Of a DNA stretch of 7,936 bases, positions 1 to 6,980 are shown in pieces. The notes under the pieces are model-generated. The model was given only the letters and a program-made list of their open reading frames with translations, was not told the origin of the DNA and searched no databases. The stretch is from Syntrophomonadaceae bacterium (lineage in GTDB: Bacteria; Bacillota; Syntrophomonadia; Syntrophomonadales; Syntrophomonadaceae), in the NCBI GenBank assembly GCA_028683995.1, contig JAQUGU010000076.1, positions 1 to 7,936 on the forward strand, given 5' to 3'. A program made the translations under genes and the position numbers. Position 1 is the stretch's first letter. Each line of letters starts with the position of its first letter.

Positions 1-143
1 CTTTTAAAAGTTTCCCTAGCAATCCGGGGCTGATTTATATAATTGATTTTTTAAACAAAAGCCTGAAAGAAAAAAAGATAATGTTTGGCCTTAGCAAGGA
101 TAAGGAAAAGGACGAAATGATAATAAACATTTATGAGTTTTAA
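1..143 (+). CDS. C-terminal end of an unidentified protein (partial, 5' end outside window)
   Basis: A frame that is open from the left edge (codons in register with base 3) ends at TAA 141-143 and gives about 46 residues. The visible tail has a hydrophobic stretch (LIYIIDFLNKSL) followed by a lysine/glutamate-rich segment and ends in MIINIYEF. I do not recognise the family. Its stop is just before the lepB ribosome binding site (GGAGGG at 145-150), so it may be cotranscribed with lepB. The other two plus-strand frames hit stops early in this stretch. That supports this frame but does not prove it is a gene, since 46 open codons in AT-rich DNA can occur by chance. Confidence 0.5.
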   Translation, partial: FKSFPSNPGLIYIIDFLNKSLKEKKIMFGLSKDKEKDEMIINIYEF

Positions 144-144
144 T

Positions 145-150
145 GGAGGG
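145..150 (+). promoter_or_regulatory. Ribosome binding site that sets the lepB start at 155
   Basis: GGAGGG lies 4 bases before the ATG at 155. An in-frame ATG at 143 would have this Shine-Dalgarno inside its own codons and nothing comparable before it, so 155 is the better start. Confidence 0.8.
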
Positions 151-154
151 TTTC

Positions 155-700
155 ATGAGCAGGGAGATAAAAGAGTTCCTAAAAGAAATAATAAGCATAG
201 TAGTTATAGCATTCATACTGGCTATGATTTTAAGAACTTTTGTTATTGAGGGTAGAATTATTCCTACCGGATCAATGCTGCCCACTATACAATTAAAAGA
301 CCGGGTTATGGTCAATAAATTCATTTATCGTTTCAATGAACCGGAAAGGGGAGACATAGTAGTTTTTGATCCCCCTGAAGCCCTGCAAACTAATCAGGAC
401 TATATTAAGCGAGTTATTGGTCTACCAGGTGATGTAGTAGAGATGAAAAATGGCAAAGTCTACATAAATGACCGCCCCCTCAAGGAACCCTATCTGGCTG
501 AAGCCCTGGATTACGAATATGGCCCGGTAGAGGTACCGGAAGGATGCTTGCTAGTTCTGGGTGATAATCGTAATCATAGTTTTGATAGCCATTACTGGAA
601 TGCCTGGTTAACTCAAGACCGATTAAAGGGTAAAGCCTTTGTTACTTATTGGCCCTATAATCATATTAAACTATTGCAGCGGGAGGTTTCTTTCGAATGA
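155..700 (+). CDS. lepB: Signal peptidase I (S26 family, SipS-like)
   Basis: Type I signal peptidase. It cleaves signal peptides from exported preproteins at the outer face of the cytoplasmic membrane, using a Ser/Lys dyad. Starting at ATG 155 it has 181 residues, the usual size for Firmicutes SipS-type enzymes. In order: one N-terminal membrane anchor (about residues 8-31), the box with the nucleophile Ser40 in PTGSMLPTI, a KDRVMVNKF segment, RGDIVVF (65-71), the catalytic Lys85 in DYIKRVIGLPGD, and the conserved GDNRNHSFDSH (136-146). All catalytic motifs are intact. The start is chosen on GGAGGG just upstream; an in-frame ATG at 143 overlaps the previous gene's stop and would add four residues. 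Its TGA overlaps the surE ATG by four bases, so the two are probably translationally coupled. Identification is secure. The species may carry other paralogues. Confidence 0.96.
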   Translation: MSREIKEFLKEIISIVVIAFILAMILRTFVIEGRIIPTGSMLPTIQLKDRVMVNKFIYRFNEPERGDIVVFDPPEALQTNQDYIKRVIGLPGDVVEMKNGKVYINDRPLKEPYLAEALDYEYGPVEVPEGCLLVLGDNRNHSFDSHYWNAWLTQDRLKGKAFVTYWPYNHIKLLQREVSFE

Positions 701-1479
701 GGATCCTGCTAACTAATGATGACGGAATTCATGCCCGGGGAATTCATTGCCTGGCGCGGGAATTAAGTTCCATTGCTGAGCTATACGTGGTGGCTCCGGA
801 TCGGGAAAGAAGCGGAACCGGTCATTCCATCACTGTTTTTGAGCCTATTCGGGTAATTAAAACAAATATGGCTGAAGCTAATGGAGCCTGGATAGTGGGA
901 GGAACTCCGGTTGACTGTGTGAAATTGGGGCTTAGCCGATTAGTTGATAATATAGATTTTGTGGTATCAGGAATCAATCATGGCCCTAACCTGGGTACTG
1001 ATGTACTCTACTCGGGAACAGTATCTGCTGCTGCCGAGGGTGTTATCATGGGGGTACCTTCCATTGCGGTGTCCCTGAATTCCTATGATGAGAATATGGA
1101 ATTCGATTATGCTGCCAGGTTTACCCGTAATCTAGTTCGGGTAGCTATAAAACGGGGAATAGAAAAGAAGACTTTAATAAACGTTAACATACCGCCACTG
1201 GATGAGAAAGGAATTAAAGGTATCAGAATAACCAAACTCGGGGTACGAAATTATGATAATCTCTTTGAAGAGAGACAGGATCCCCGTGGTAATACTTACT
1301 ACTGGCTGGGAGGAGGAGTTGTCAAGGAGGAACAGGAGGCTGAAAGTGATGTGCTTGCCACCCAGGATGGATATATTAGCATAACCCCCATTCACCTGGA
1401 TTTGACTGATTACCAATTAATTCAGGAGTACCGCAAATCTTTTTCAATTTATTTAAGTGTGTCTGGAGCTGCAGAATGA
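697..1479 (+). CDS. surE: 5'/3'-nucleotidase SurE
   Basis: SurE-family metal-dependent phosphatase. It dephosphorylates nucleoside monophosphates, with exopolyphosphatase activity known in some members, and acts in the cytoplasm in stationary-phase or stress housekeeping. The 260 residues match family length. The metal-site residues are all visible: Asp8 and Asp9 in LLTNDDGIHARG, Ser39 in APDRERSGTGHS, and Asn94 in VSGINHGPNLG. The family block GTPVDCVKLG is at 69-78, and TDVLYSGTVSAAAEG (101-115) follows. The start ATG sits in an ATGA overlap with the lepB stop and is preceded by GGGAGG (681-686). The C-terminus overlaps the next start in the same way (ATGA at 1476-1479). The lepB-surE pairing is a genomic association with no functional link that I can name. 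Confidence 0.97.
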   Translation: MRILLTNDDGIHARGIHCLARELSSIAELYVVAPDRERSGTGHSITVFEPIRVIKTNMAEANGAWIVGGTPVDCVKLGLSRLVDNIDFVVSGINHGPNLGTDVLYSGTVSAAAEGVIMGVPSIAVSLNSYDENMEFDYAARFTRNLVRVAIKRGIEKKTLINVNIPPLDEKGIKGIRITKLGVRNYDNLFEERQDPRGNTYYWLGGGVVKEEQEAESDVLATQDGYISITPIHLDLTDYQLIQEYRKSFSIYLSVSGAAE

Positions 1480-1739
1480 TATTTTTTAGCCTGCTATTAA
1501 ACACCCTATTATTTTTCGTGGTATTTAATATTTCCTATTTACGGCAAAAGAAACGGGATCCCAATTATCCGGATAAGCCTTTTAGCAAACTGGTGCTGTT
1601 TCCCCTGGCACTGGGGATAGTATTTACACTAATTGTAGACATGTTCAAGGGGATTTTTATATACCAGATGCTGCTTTTCGGATTGGCCGCACTATTTCTT
1701 TACTGGATTTTTTATATTCTTAATCGGAAATCAAATTAG
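1476..1739 (+). CDS. Small three-helix membrane protein, function unknown
   Basis: 87 residues, no family recognised. Three hydrophobic segments are visible at about 2-21, 38-55 and 60-82. A basic loop (RQKKRDPNYPDK, 23-34) lies between the first two, a short DMFKG turn between the last two, and an NRKSN tail follows. By the positive-inside rule this predicts the N-terminus outside, with the basic loop and C-terminus in the cytoplasm. The ATG overlaps the surE stop by four bases and has GGAG at 1465-1468 with 7-base spacing, so translation is likely coupled to surE. It is the last gene of the lepB-surE run. Coupling and clean codon structure make it a real gene; its role cannot be inferred from sequence. 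Confidence 0.8.
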   Translation: MIFFSLLLNTLLFFVVFNISYLRQKKRDPNYPDKPFSKLVLFPLALGIVFTLIVDMFKGIFIYQMLLFGLAALFLYWIFYILNRKSN

Positions 1740-1747
1740 AAAAAATT

Positions 1748-1776
1748 TTGCTACTTTAAACAAAGTATAGTACCAT
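1748..1776 (+). promoter_or_regulatory. Possible vegetative promoter for the EF-G-like gene
   Basis: TTGCTA (1748-1753) and TACCAT (1771-1776) are separated by 17 bases. Each matches the sigma-A consensus at four of six positions. The expected transcription start near 1783 would leave a leader of about 30 bases containing AGGAGG (1800-1805). TATAGT at 1766-1771 is a better -10 match but has no -35 at the right distance. This is a weak call. Readthrough from the surE cluster is also possible, since I see no terminator in the gap. Confidence 0.35.
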
Positions 1777-1812
1777 TTTTACAGTTATAGTAGATTACGA
1801 GGAGGTTATTGG

Positions 1813-3855
1813 ATGAAGGTTTACCCCACTAGTAAAATTCGTAATATTGCTCTGGTTGGCCATGGAGGTACTGGGAAAACTTCCCTGGTAGAAGCAATGC
1901 TATACAATACAGGGGCTATAAAGAGGATGGGCAAAGTTGACGATGGCAACGCAGCAGCAGATTATCTTCCCGAAGAGGTCAAGAGAAAAATTACAATCAG
2001 TACAGCACTGGTCCCCTGTGAATACAGAGACCATAAAATAAATGTTCTCGATACTCCTGGTTATGCCGATTTCTATTTTGAAGTAACTGGTGCTATGCGG
2101 GTAGTGGACTCCATGCTAATGGTTTTTTCCGCAACTGCTGGAGTAGAAGTTCAGACCGAAGTAATCTGGGAAGACTTTCCCGAAGTTCCTAAAATGGCAT
2201 TTATCAACAAAATGGATCGGGAGAATGCCGATTATTATAAAGTACTAAACGAGATGAAAGAAAGCTTTGCCGATAATATCGTCCCGGTGCAGCTACCTAT
2301 AGGAGCAGAGGATAATTTTAAAGGTGTAGTTGACCTGGTCAAAATGAAAGCCCTTATATTTGAACCTGGCACCGGCAAAATTAGTGAAACCGATATCCCT
2401 GCCGATATGATGGACGATGTGGAGAATTACAAAGAAACTTTAATTGAAGCTGCTGCAGAGGCAAATGATGAACTGCTCACCAAATACCTGGAGGGTGAAG
2501 AACTCAATGATACCGAAATACTGGAAGGTATTAAGGAAGCTGCCGCCAGCGGTTCAGCCGTTTTTGTTTTCTGTGGTTCCGCCCTTAATAATATAGGTGT
2601 AAATCCATTAATGGATTTTATCGTTGATTGCAGTGCTACTCCCGATACTAATCCTATTGTTAAGGGTAAAGATTTGGATAACGATCCTCTGGCCGCCCAG
2701 GTTTTTAAAACCATAGCCGACCCTTATATTGGCCGGCTCACAATGTTCCGGGTTTTTACCGGTAAGATGAAAGCGGACAGTGTAATATATAATGCTAATA
2801 AAGAAAAAGAAGAAAAAATTGCTCAGATATTAATAATGACCGGCAAAGAGCAGGCGGCAGTACCAGAGTTGTTTGCTGGAGATATTGGTGCAGTAGCCAA
2901 ACTGGCAGTAACCGGCACCGGAGATAGTCTTACCGTTAAAGCCAATCCGGTAATTATTGAACCTATACAGTTCCCCGAGCCTACCCTTAACATGGCTATT
3001 GAACCCAAGAGTAAAGGCGATGAGGATAAACTGAGTGGGGCTCTGCAGCGTTTACTGGAAGAGGATCCCACCATTCGGGTGGAAAAGAATGCCGAAACCA
3101 GGCAGACCATAATGAAAACCATGGGTGATACCCACGTAGATATAGTAATTGAAAAACTGTCCCGCAAATTTGGGGTAGATGTGATCAGCAAGGAAATGCG
3201 GATACCATACCGGGAGACCATTCGTGGTACAGTTGAAGCTGAAGGTAAACATAAAAAACAGACCGGTGGTCATGGTCAGTATGGCCATGTTTGGATTAAG
3301 TTTGAACCTACCGAAGATGGCCCATTTGTATTTGAAGAACATGTATTCGGCGGTTCCGTACCCCGCAACTACTTCCCGGCGGTAGAAAAAGGTCTGGTAG
3401 AAGCCATGGTGGAAGGTGTCCTGGCAGGTTACCCGGTAACAAATTTAAAAGCCACACTCTATGATGGATCTTATCACTCCGTAGACTCCTCGGAAATGGC
3501 TTTTAAGATGGCTGCCCGTCTAGCCTTTAGGAAGGGTTTGGAATCTGCCAAACCAGTATTATTGGAGCCCATCGTTAATGTAGAGGTTGAGGTGCCTGAG
3601 ACCTATATGGGCGATATCATCGGGGATATGAACAGCAAGCGGGGTAGAGTAATGGGCATGGAACCGGCAGGCAGGAAGCAGATAATTAAGGCTCAGGCTC
3701 CGCAGGCAGAAATGGCACGCTATACTATAGACCTGAAATCCATGACCCAGGGACGGGGTAAGTTTAGAATGGAATTCTCCCATTATGAAGAAGTACCGGG
3801 GCAGATTGCGGAAAAAATTATTGAAAAGGCCAAACAGGAAAAAGAGGAGAAATAG
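1813..3855 (+). CDS. Elongation factor G-like translational GTPase (EF-G-2 type)
   Basis: A 680-residue EF-G-family GTPase expected to work on the ribosome, although paralogues of this type may have a role other than general translocation. The G domain has the P-loop GHGGTGKT (16-23), switch I ending KRKITIST, switch II DTPGYADF (80-87), INKMD (131-135) and a GSA-type G5 (255-257). Domain II starts near 292 (PLAAQVFKTIADPYIGRL), domain III near 390, domain IV has KKQTGGHGQYGHVW (481-494) and DGSYHSVDSS (551-560), and domain V ends with MEFSHYEEVP. Canonical EF-G has AHIDAGKT, RGITI and DTPGHVDF; here the switch II His is Tyr84. As I recall them, Thermus EF-G-2 and similar paralogues share this change, which argues against the main fusA. 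The normal fusA is therefore expected elsewhere in the genome, near the ribosomal genes. The start has AGGAGG 7 bases upstream. It is often named fusA2 or annotated simply as EF-G. I leave the symbol empty. Confidence 0.93.
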   Translation: MKVYPTSKIRNIALVGHGGTGKTSLVEAMLYNTGAIKRMGKVDDGNAAADYLPEEVKRKITISTALVPCEYRDHKINVLDTPGYADFYFEVTGAMRVVDSMLMVFSATAGVEVQTEVIWEDFPEVPKMAFINKMDRENADYYKVLNEMKESFADNIVPVQLPIGAEDNFKGVVDLVKMKALIFEPGTGKISETDIPADMMDDVENYKETLIEAAAEANDELLTKYLEGEELNDTEILEGIKEAAASGSAVFVFCGSALNNIGVNPLMDFIVDCSATPDTNPIVKGKDLDNDPLAAQVFKTIADPYIGRLTMFRVFTGKMKADSVIYNANKEKEEKIAQILIMTGKEQAAVPELFAGDIGAVAKLAVTGTGDSLTVKANPVIIEPIQFPEPTLNMAIEPKSKGDEDKLSGALQRLLEEDPTIRVEKNAETRQTIMKTMGDTHVDIVIEKLSRKFGVDVISKEMRIPYRETIRGTVEAEGKHKKQTGGHGQYGHVWIKFEPTEDGPFVFEEHVFGGSVPRNYFPAVEKGLVEAMVEGVLAGYPVTNLKATLYDGSYHSVDSSEMAFKMAARLAFRKGLESAKPVLLEPIVNVEVEVPETYMGDIIGDMNSKRGRVMGMEPAGRKQIIKAQAPQAEMARYTIDLKSMTQGRGKFRMEFSHYEEVPGQIAEKIIEKAKQEKEEK

Positions 3856-3868
3856 ATATTTTAATCAT

Positions 3869-3902
3869 AAAAAGAGGGCGGCATTGCTAATGCCCTCTTT
3901 TT
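3869..3902. terminator. Rho-independent terminator, probably bidirectional
   Basis: AAAAAGAGGGC (3869-3879) pairs with GCCCTCTTTTT (3892-3902), an 11-bp perfect stem. An alternative fold also pairs GCATT with AATGC inside it. A T-run follows on the plus strand, ending the EF-G-like gene 13 bases after its stop. On the minus strand the stem begins right after the stop codon of the convergent small membrane gene and is also followed by a T-rich tract, so it can serve both genes. Confidence 0.9.
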
Positions 3903-4172
3903 TTACATACGCTTATTTATCTGCTGGAACAAAACGTCATCACCACCCGGGATGTCATTGTTGATAAAATAAAAGTGATAGTTTTTAGCTGCTTCGCTTT
4001 TTTTGTTAGTAAGGGTAAAAATATGATAAGAGATATATATAATGCTGGAAGTGGACAGAAATAAAGATAACAGGTAGCAGGTGTTACCTGTTTGTAGCAG
4101 TCCGTAAAGGGTTAATTCCATTAACAGGACCGAAAATAACAGGTAGATAAACAGCCATTGTTTTTTCTTCAA
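3903..4172 (-). CDS. Small two-helix membrane protein, function unknown (TTG start)
   Basis: 89 residues from TTG at 4172, no family recognised. It has a KKK N-terminus and hydrophobic helices at about 5-26 and 31-54, separated by a short polar turn (QTGNT). A cytoplasmic tail of about 35 residues starts TNKKSEAAK and ends INKRM. The positive-inside rule predicts a membrane hairpin with both ends in the cytoplasm. The TTG is chosen because AGGAGG (minus strand, 4186-4181) sits 8 bases before it. An in-frame ATG at 4229 would give 108 residues but has no ribosome binding site, and the good one would then lie inside the gene. It faces the EF-G-like gene across a shared terminator and is divergent from mscS. 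The strong ribosome binding site and adjoining terminator favour a real gene. Confidence 0.68.
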   Translation of the reverse strand: MKKKQWLFIYLLFSVLLMELTLYGLLQTGNTCYLLSLFLSTSSIIYISYHIFTLTNKKSEAAKNYHFYFINNDIPGGDDVLFQQINKRM

Positions 4173-4180
4173 TACGCTGA

Positions 4181-4186
4181 CCTCCT
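4181..4186 (-). promoter_or_regulatory. Ribosome binding site that decides the TTG start of the small membrane gene
   Basis: The minus strand reads AGGAGG here, with 8 bases to the TTG at 4172-4170. No comparable site precedes the upstream in-frame ATG at 4229. Confidence 0.7.
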
Positions 4187-4237
4187 GATTAAATCTATCA
4201 GGATTATTAACCTTAAAAACTAATTCCATACCTGGTG

Positions 4238-4258
4238 ACCGGAGATACTATCCCCGGT
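4238..4258. repeat. Hairpin/dyad in the mscS leader
   Basis: ACCGGaGAT (4238-4246) and ATCcCCGGT (4250-4258) pair at 8 of 9 positions around a 3-base loop, about 38 bases before the mscS start. No T-run follows on either strand, so it is not a terminator. It could be an operator dyad or an mRNA hairpin; nothing in the sequence decides between them. Confidence 0.5.
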
Positions 4259-4296
4259 GGCAGCGGAATAGCGGAAGGAGATGATTAGAGATACTC

Positions 4297-5391
4297 GTGG
4301 ATTATGTAAGTCAGCTCTCCAACCTGGTAATCAGCATATTTAATATTGAGAATTTAATACATGCTATCATAGCTCTATTAATATTCATAATATTTCTGCT
4401 TTTACGAAAAGTGTTTACCCGCTACATCTTTTCCTGGCTGCTAAAACTGAGTAACCGAACTACCCATGAACTGGATGACAAGATACTATTGGCATCAGAA
4501 AAACCCATCCGGGCTCTGTTTGTTGTTCTGGGATTATACCTGGCTCTGCTTTATCTGCCTTTATCACCAGTAATGGACGCTTTCTTTGCCAGTGTCTTCC
4601 GTTCTCTGCTGGTAATACTTATAGCCTGGGGGTTTTATGATCTCTGTGGCCGTAATTCGCTATTATCGGAGGAACTTAAAGAAAAACTAAACATGGATAG
4701 CATGTTAATCCATTTCTTCTCCAACGCAGCCCGCTTTGTAATAATAGCCCTGGCTATAGTAATAATTGCTCAGGAATGGAATTACGATGTTAATGGTTTT
4801 ATTGCCGGACTGGGCCTGGGGGGATTGGCTTTTGCCCTGGCGGCCAAAGATGCCCTGGCTAATATATTTGGTGGAATAGTAATTATAATGGAAAAACCAT
4901 TTCTAATTGGAGACTGGATTGCAATTCCTGAGGTTGAAGGAGTGGTAGAGAATATTTCCTTCCGCAGTACCAAGATTAGATCCTTTTCCCAGGCATTAAT
5001 AACTATTCCCAATTCCACCCTGGCCAGCGAAGCTATTACCAATCACAGCCGCATGGGGAAAAGGCGCATAAGCTTTTATTTAGGCCTGACTTATGATACG
5101 CCAAAAAACAAGGTAGAAGAATGCGTTAAGCGTATTAAACAAATGTTGGCAGAACACCCGGGTATCCATCCTGAAACTATACTGGTTTATTTTGAAGTAT
5201 TCAACGAGAGCAGCCTGGATATATTTATATATTGCTTTACCAATACCACCATTTGGTCAGAATACCTGGAAGTAAAACAGGACGTAAATCTAAAAATTAT
5301 GGCCCTACTGGAAGACGAAGGCATATCCATCGCCTTTCCCAGCCGCAGAATTTACCTGGAAAATATAAACCCGGTTGAAGGGAATAATTAA
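4297..5391 (+). CDS. MscS-family small-conductance mechanosensitive channel
   Basis: A 364-residue inner-membrane channel expected to open under membrane tension and release solutes during hypo-osmotic shock. Hydrophobic segments lie at about 19-38, 71-90, 97-115 and 143-160. They are followed by the pore helix region GFIAGLGLGGLAFALAAKDALANIFGG (168-193 in outline; small residues Gly/Ala alternate as in MscS TM3). Next come the beta domain (about 195-255, KPFLIGDWIAI then IPNSTL) and a C-terminal alpha/beta domain. The extra N-terminal helices make it longer than E. coli MscS and closer to the YnaI/MSL-like branch. The start is GTG, because a TGA at 4282-4284 blocks the frame and no ATG precedes the transmembrane region. 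The only good Shine-Dalgarno (AAGGAG, 4275-4280) is 16 bases away, which is unusually far. ATA at 4291 would be better spaced but is a rare start. Confidence 0.93.
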   Translation: MDYVSQLSNLVISIFNIENLIHAIIALLIFIIFLLLRKVFTRYIFSWLLKLSNRTTHELDDKILLASEKPIRALFVVLGLYLALLYLPLSPVMDAFFASVFRSLLVILIAWGFYDLCGRNSLLSEELKEKLNMDSMLIHFFSNAARFVIIALAIVIIAQEWNYDVNGFIAGLGLGGLAFALAAKDALANIFGGIVIIMEKPFLIGDWIAIPEVEGVVENISFRSTKIRSFSQALITIPNSTLASEAITNHSRMGKRRISFYLGLTYDTPKNKVEECVKRIKQMLAEHPGIHPETILVYFEVFNESSLDIFIYCFTNTTIWSEYLEVKQDVNLKIMALLEDEGISIAFPSRRIYLENINPVEGNN

Positions 5392-5508
5392 AACTGGTTA
5401 TACCGGTCAATTATTTCCTAACGGATTATTCCAATTCTTAAAATACATTATTAGCGCCAGGGGTGGGGAAGTTAGTTATAAGAAGATTTATTAGCGGAGT
5501 GATAATAG

Positions 5509-5679
5509 ATGCCTGGATTTTATATCGTAAGCGAGTATGGCTACATTTTACCAGTGCCATATAGCTCCTATGAATCAGCTATGGCCAACTGTGATATTAA
5601 TGAGATGGTTTATCTGGCTGATAGTCTGGTGGAGTTAGAAGAAAGCCTGGATATATCCGAGGAAGAAGAAAATCTTTAA
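5509..5679 (+). CDS. Highly acidic 56-residue protein with no basic residues, function unknown
   Basis: An open frame of 56 codons starts at ATG 5509. It has GGAG (5496-5499) 9 bases upstream and a TAA whose last base begins the terminator stem. The protein starts MPGFYIVSEYGYILPVPYSS, is rich in tyrosine (six) and ends in an EEEE tail. I count 13 Asp/Glu and no Lys, Arg or His, giving a net charge near -13. The N-terminal half is aromatic and could form beta strands; the C-terminal half (about 29-54) is likely an acidic helix. No family recognised. It follows mscS after 117 bases in the same direction and shares the downstream terminator, so it may be cotranscribed with mscS or have its own promoter. 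Ribosome binding site, stop and terminator placement support a real gene. Confidence 0.7.
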   Translation: MPGFYIVSEYGYILPVPYSSYESAMANCDINEMVYLADSLVELEESLDISEEEENL

Positions 5680-5716
5680 AAACAAAAACCGCACCGATTG
5701 GCGCGGTTTTTGTTTT
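5679..5716. terminator. Bidirectional Rho-independent terminator
   Basis: AAAACAAAAACCGC (5679-5692) and GCGGTTTTTGTTTT (5703-5716) form a perfect 14-bp stem around a 10-base loop. The A-rich and T-rich outer arms supply a T-run on either strand. It separates the plus-strand acidic protein gene from the minus-strand alcohol dehydrogenase, whose stop lies 11 bases away. Confidence 0.92.
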
Positions 5717-5726
5717 GTCATACATA

Positions 5727-6944
5727 TTAGCACATGGGTTGCATGCTCTCCTCGAATATCTTCCTTACAATGGTCTCGTCTGCTTTTATCGGTGCTACAC
5801 CCAGAAGACCGGCTAGACCCGGAGTTTCAAATGCCAGTTTTACTAGTTTGTCAATATGAGCTTCGGTGTAGCCCATGTCAGCCAGTTTTTCAGTTGCGCC
5901 AACGCTGAATAGCCATTGTTCTACAGCTTTGGCACACTTCTCAGCCTCACCTGGTACACCCGTTAAACCAGGTACAATAGGTGCATACATGGCAGCCATG
6001 ATTTCAGGACATGCAGGATAGGTATATTTAATAACTGCGGGCAGCAGCATAGCCAATCCCAATCCATGGGGAAGGTCAGGTTTAATAGCACTCAGCGGAT
6101 GTTCCAGGGCATGGGTGAAGTGCAATAATCCGTTGTCAAAGCAAATACCGCCTATCATGGAAGCATAGAGCAGGTAGTATCTAGCGGTCAGGTCATCAGG
6201 ATGAGCCATTGCCTGAGGTAAGTAACGCGCTACCAGCCTTACTGCCTCTACTGCGGTAAGTACGGTGTAGGGGCTTGTTACCAGTGAGGTAGCTGCTTCA
6301 CTAACATGGTTTATAGCATCAATAGCCGTATAGCGGGTCTGGCCAACGGGAAGTTTGGCCGTTATGGCCGGGTCATCGATAGCGAAGGTGGGGTATAAAC
6401 ATTCAGCGGCCAGAGCCGGTTTGTACTCTAGTTCGGGAATGCTGGCTACTGCAAACCGGTCAACTTCGGTACCGGTTCCATGAGTGGTATTGATGGCGAT
6501 AATGGGAACTGCTTTTTCCGCATTAAATTTAAAGGTATAAAGGTCGCGAGCATTATATTTCTTGTTATCAGGATGAAGCAGAACGGCAGCGCTCTTACCA
6601 GTGTCGATGGGGCTTCCTCCGCCAATGCCGATAACAGCTTTAGCACCCAGGTCTTTACCCATTTTAGTTGCTGCATCTATACCATCTACAGTAGGGTTGG
6701 GAACTACTCCAGTAAATAGAGCATAGGAAATACCATTCTTCTTCATGGCTGGTTCGAGGACTTCCCAAACACCGGTAATCTTATAAACGATTTCATCAGT
6801 GGTGATTAAGACCTTGTCAATGCCCTCTTTTTTTAGGTATTCACAAATATCATTGACTTTTTGCAGAGCACCCACACCAAAGTAGCATAGCGTACGGCTG
6901 CGAATTTCGACTACCTGATTAATGTTCATTTTGCTTTCCCACAT
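5727..6944 (-). CDS. Iron-containing (group III) alcohol dehydrogenase
   Basis: A 405-residue cytoplasmic NAD(P)-dependent alcohol dehydrogenase that interconverts alcohols and aldehydes; the exact substrate cannot be read from sequence. The nucleotide-binding domain has the conserved GGGSPIDTGK (108-117) and NTTHGTGTEVDRF (152-164). Metal ligands by comparison with FucO are Asp209 and His213 in TAIDAINH, His278 in FTHALEHPLSA and His293 in LPHGLG; all four are present. The length is typical. ATG 6944 is chosen because AAGGAGG (minus strand, 6961-6955) lies 10 bases upstream; an internal ATG (residue 6) is too far from it. It is the only gene in its transcription unit, with a terminator just after the stop and a sigma-54-type promoter match before it. 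In a fermenting or syntrophic anaerobe it would serve alcohol production or use, which is inference. Confidence 0.95.
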   Translation of the reverse strand: MWESKMNINQVVEIRSRTLCYFGVGALQKVNDICEYLKKEGIDKVLITTDEIVYKITGVWEVLEPAMKKNGISYALFTGVVPNPTVDGIDAATKMGKDLGAKAVIGIGGGSPIDTGKSAAVLLHPDNKKYNARDLYTFKFNAEKAVPIIAINTTHGTGTEVDRFAVASIPELEYKPALAAECLYPTFAIDDPAITAKLPVGQTRYTAIDAINHVSEAATSLVTSPYTVLTAVEAVRLVARYLPQAMAHPDDLTARYYLLYASMIGGICFDNGLLHFTHALEHPLSAIKPDLPHGLGLAMLLPAVIKYTYPACPEIMAAMYAPIVPGLTGVPGEAEKCAKAVEQWLFSVGATEKLADMGYTEAHIDKLVKLAFETPGLAGLLGVAPIKADETIVRKIFEESMQPMC

Positions 6945-6980
6945 ATTTGTCTTTCCTCCTTAAAAATTGTTGTTCTACAA

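Noticed and set aside
143..154. lepB starting at ATG 143
   Set aside because: The only good Shine-Dalgarno (145-150) would lie inside its codons. ATG 155 has it at normal spacing.
2427..3783. Antisense open frames inside the EF-G-like gene
   Set aside because: They are low-complexity or unlike any protein, have no ribosome binding sites, and sit opposite a strongly conserved coding sequence.
5448..5496. Direct repeat TTATTAGCG (5448-5456 and 5488-5496) before the acidic protein gene
   Set aside because: A single 9-mer pair in AT-rich DNA is expected by chance. The second copy overlaps the ribosome binding site.
6446..6719. Open frames on both strands inside the alcohol dehydrogenase gene
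   Set aside because: They overlap the conserved dehydrogenase core and have no supporting start signals; shadows of the real gene.
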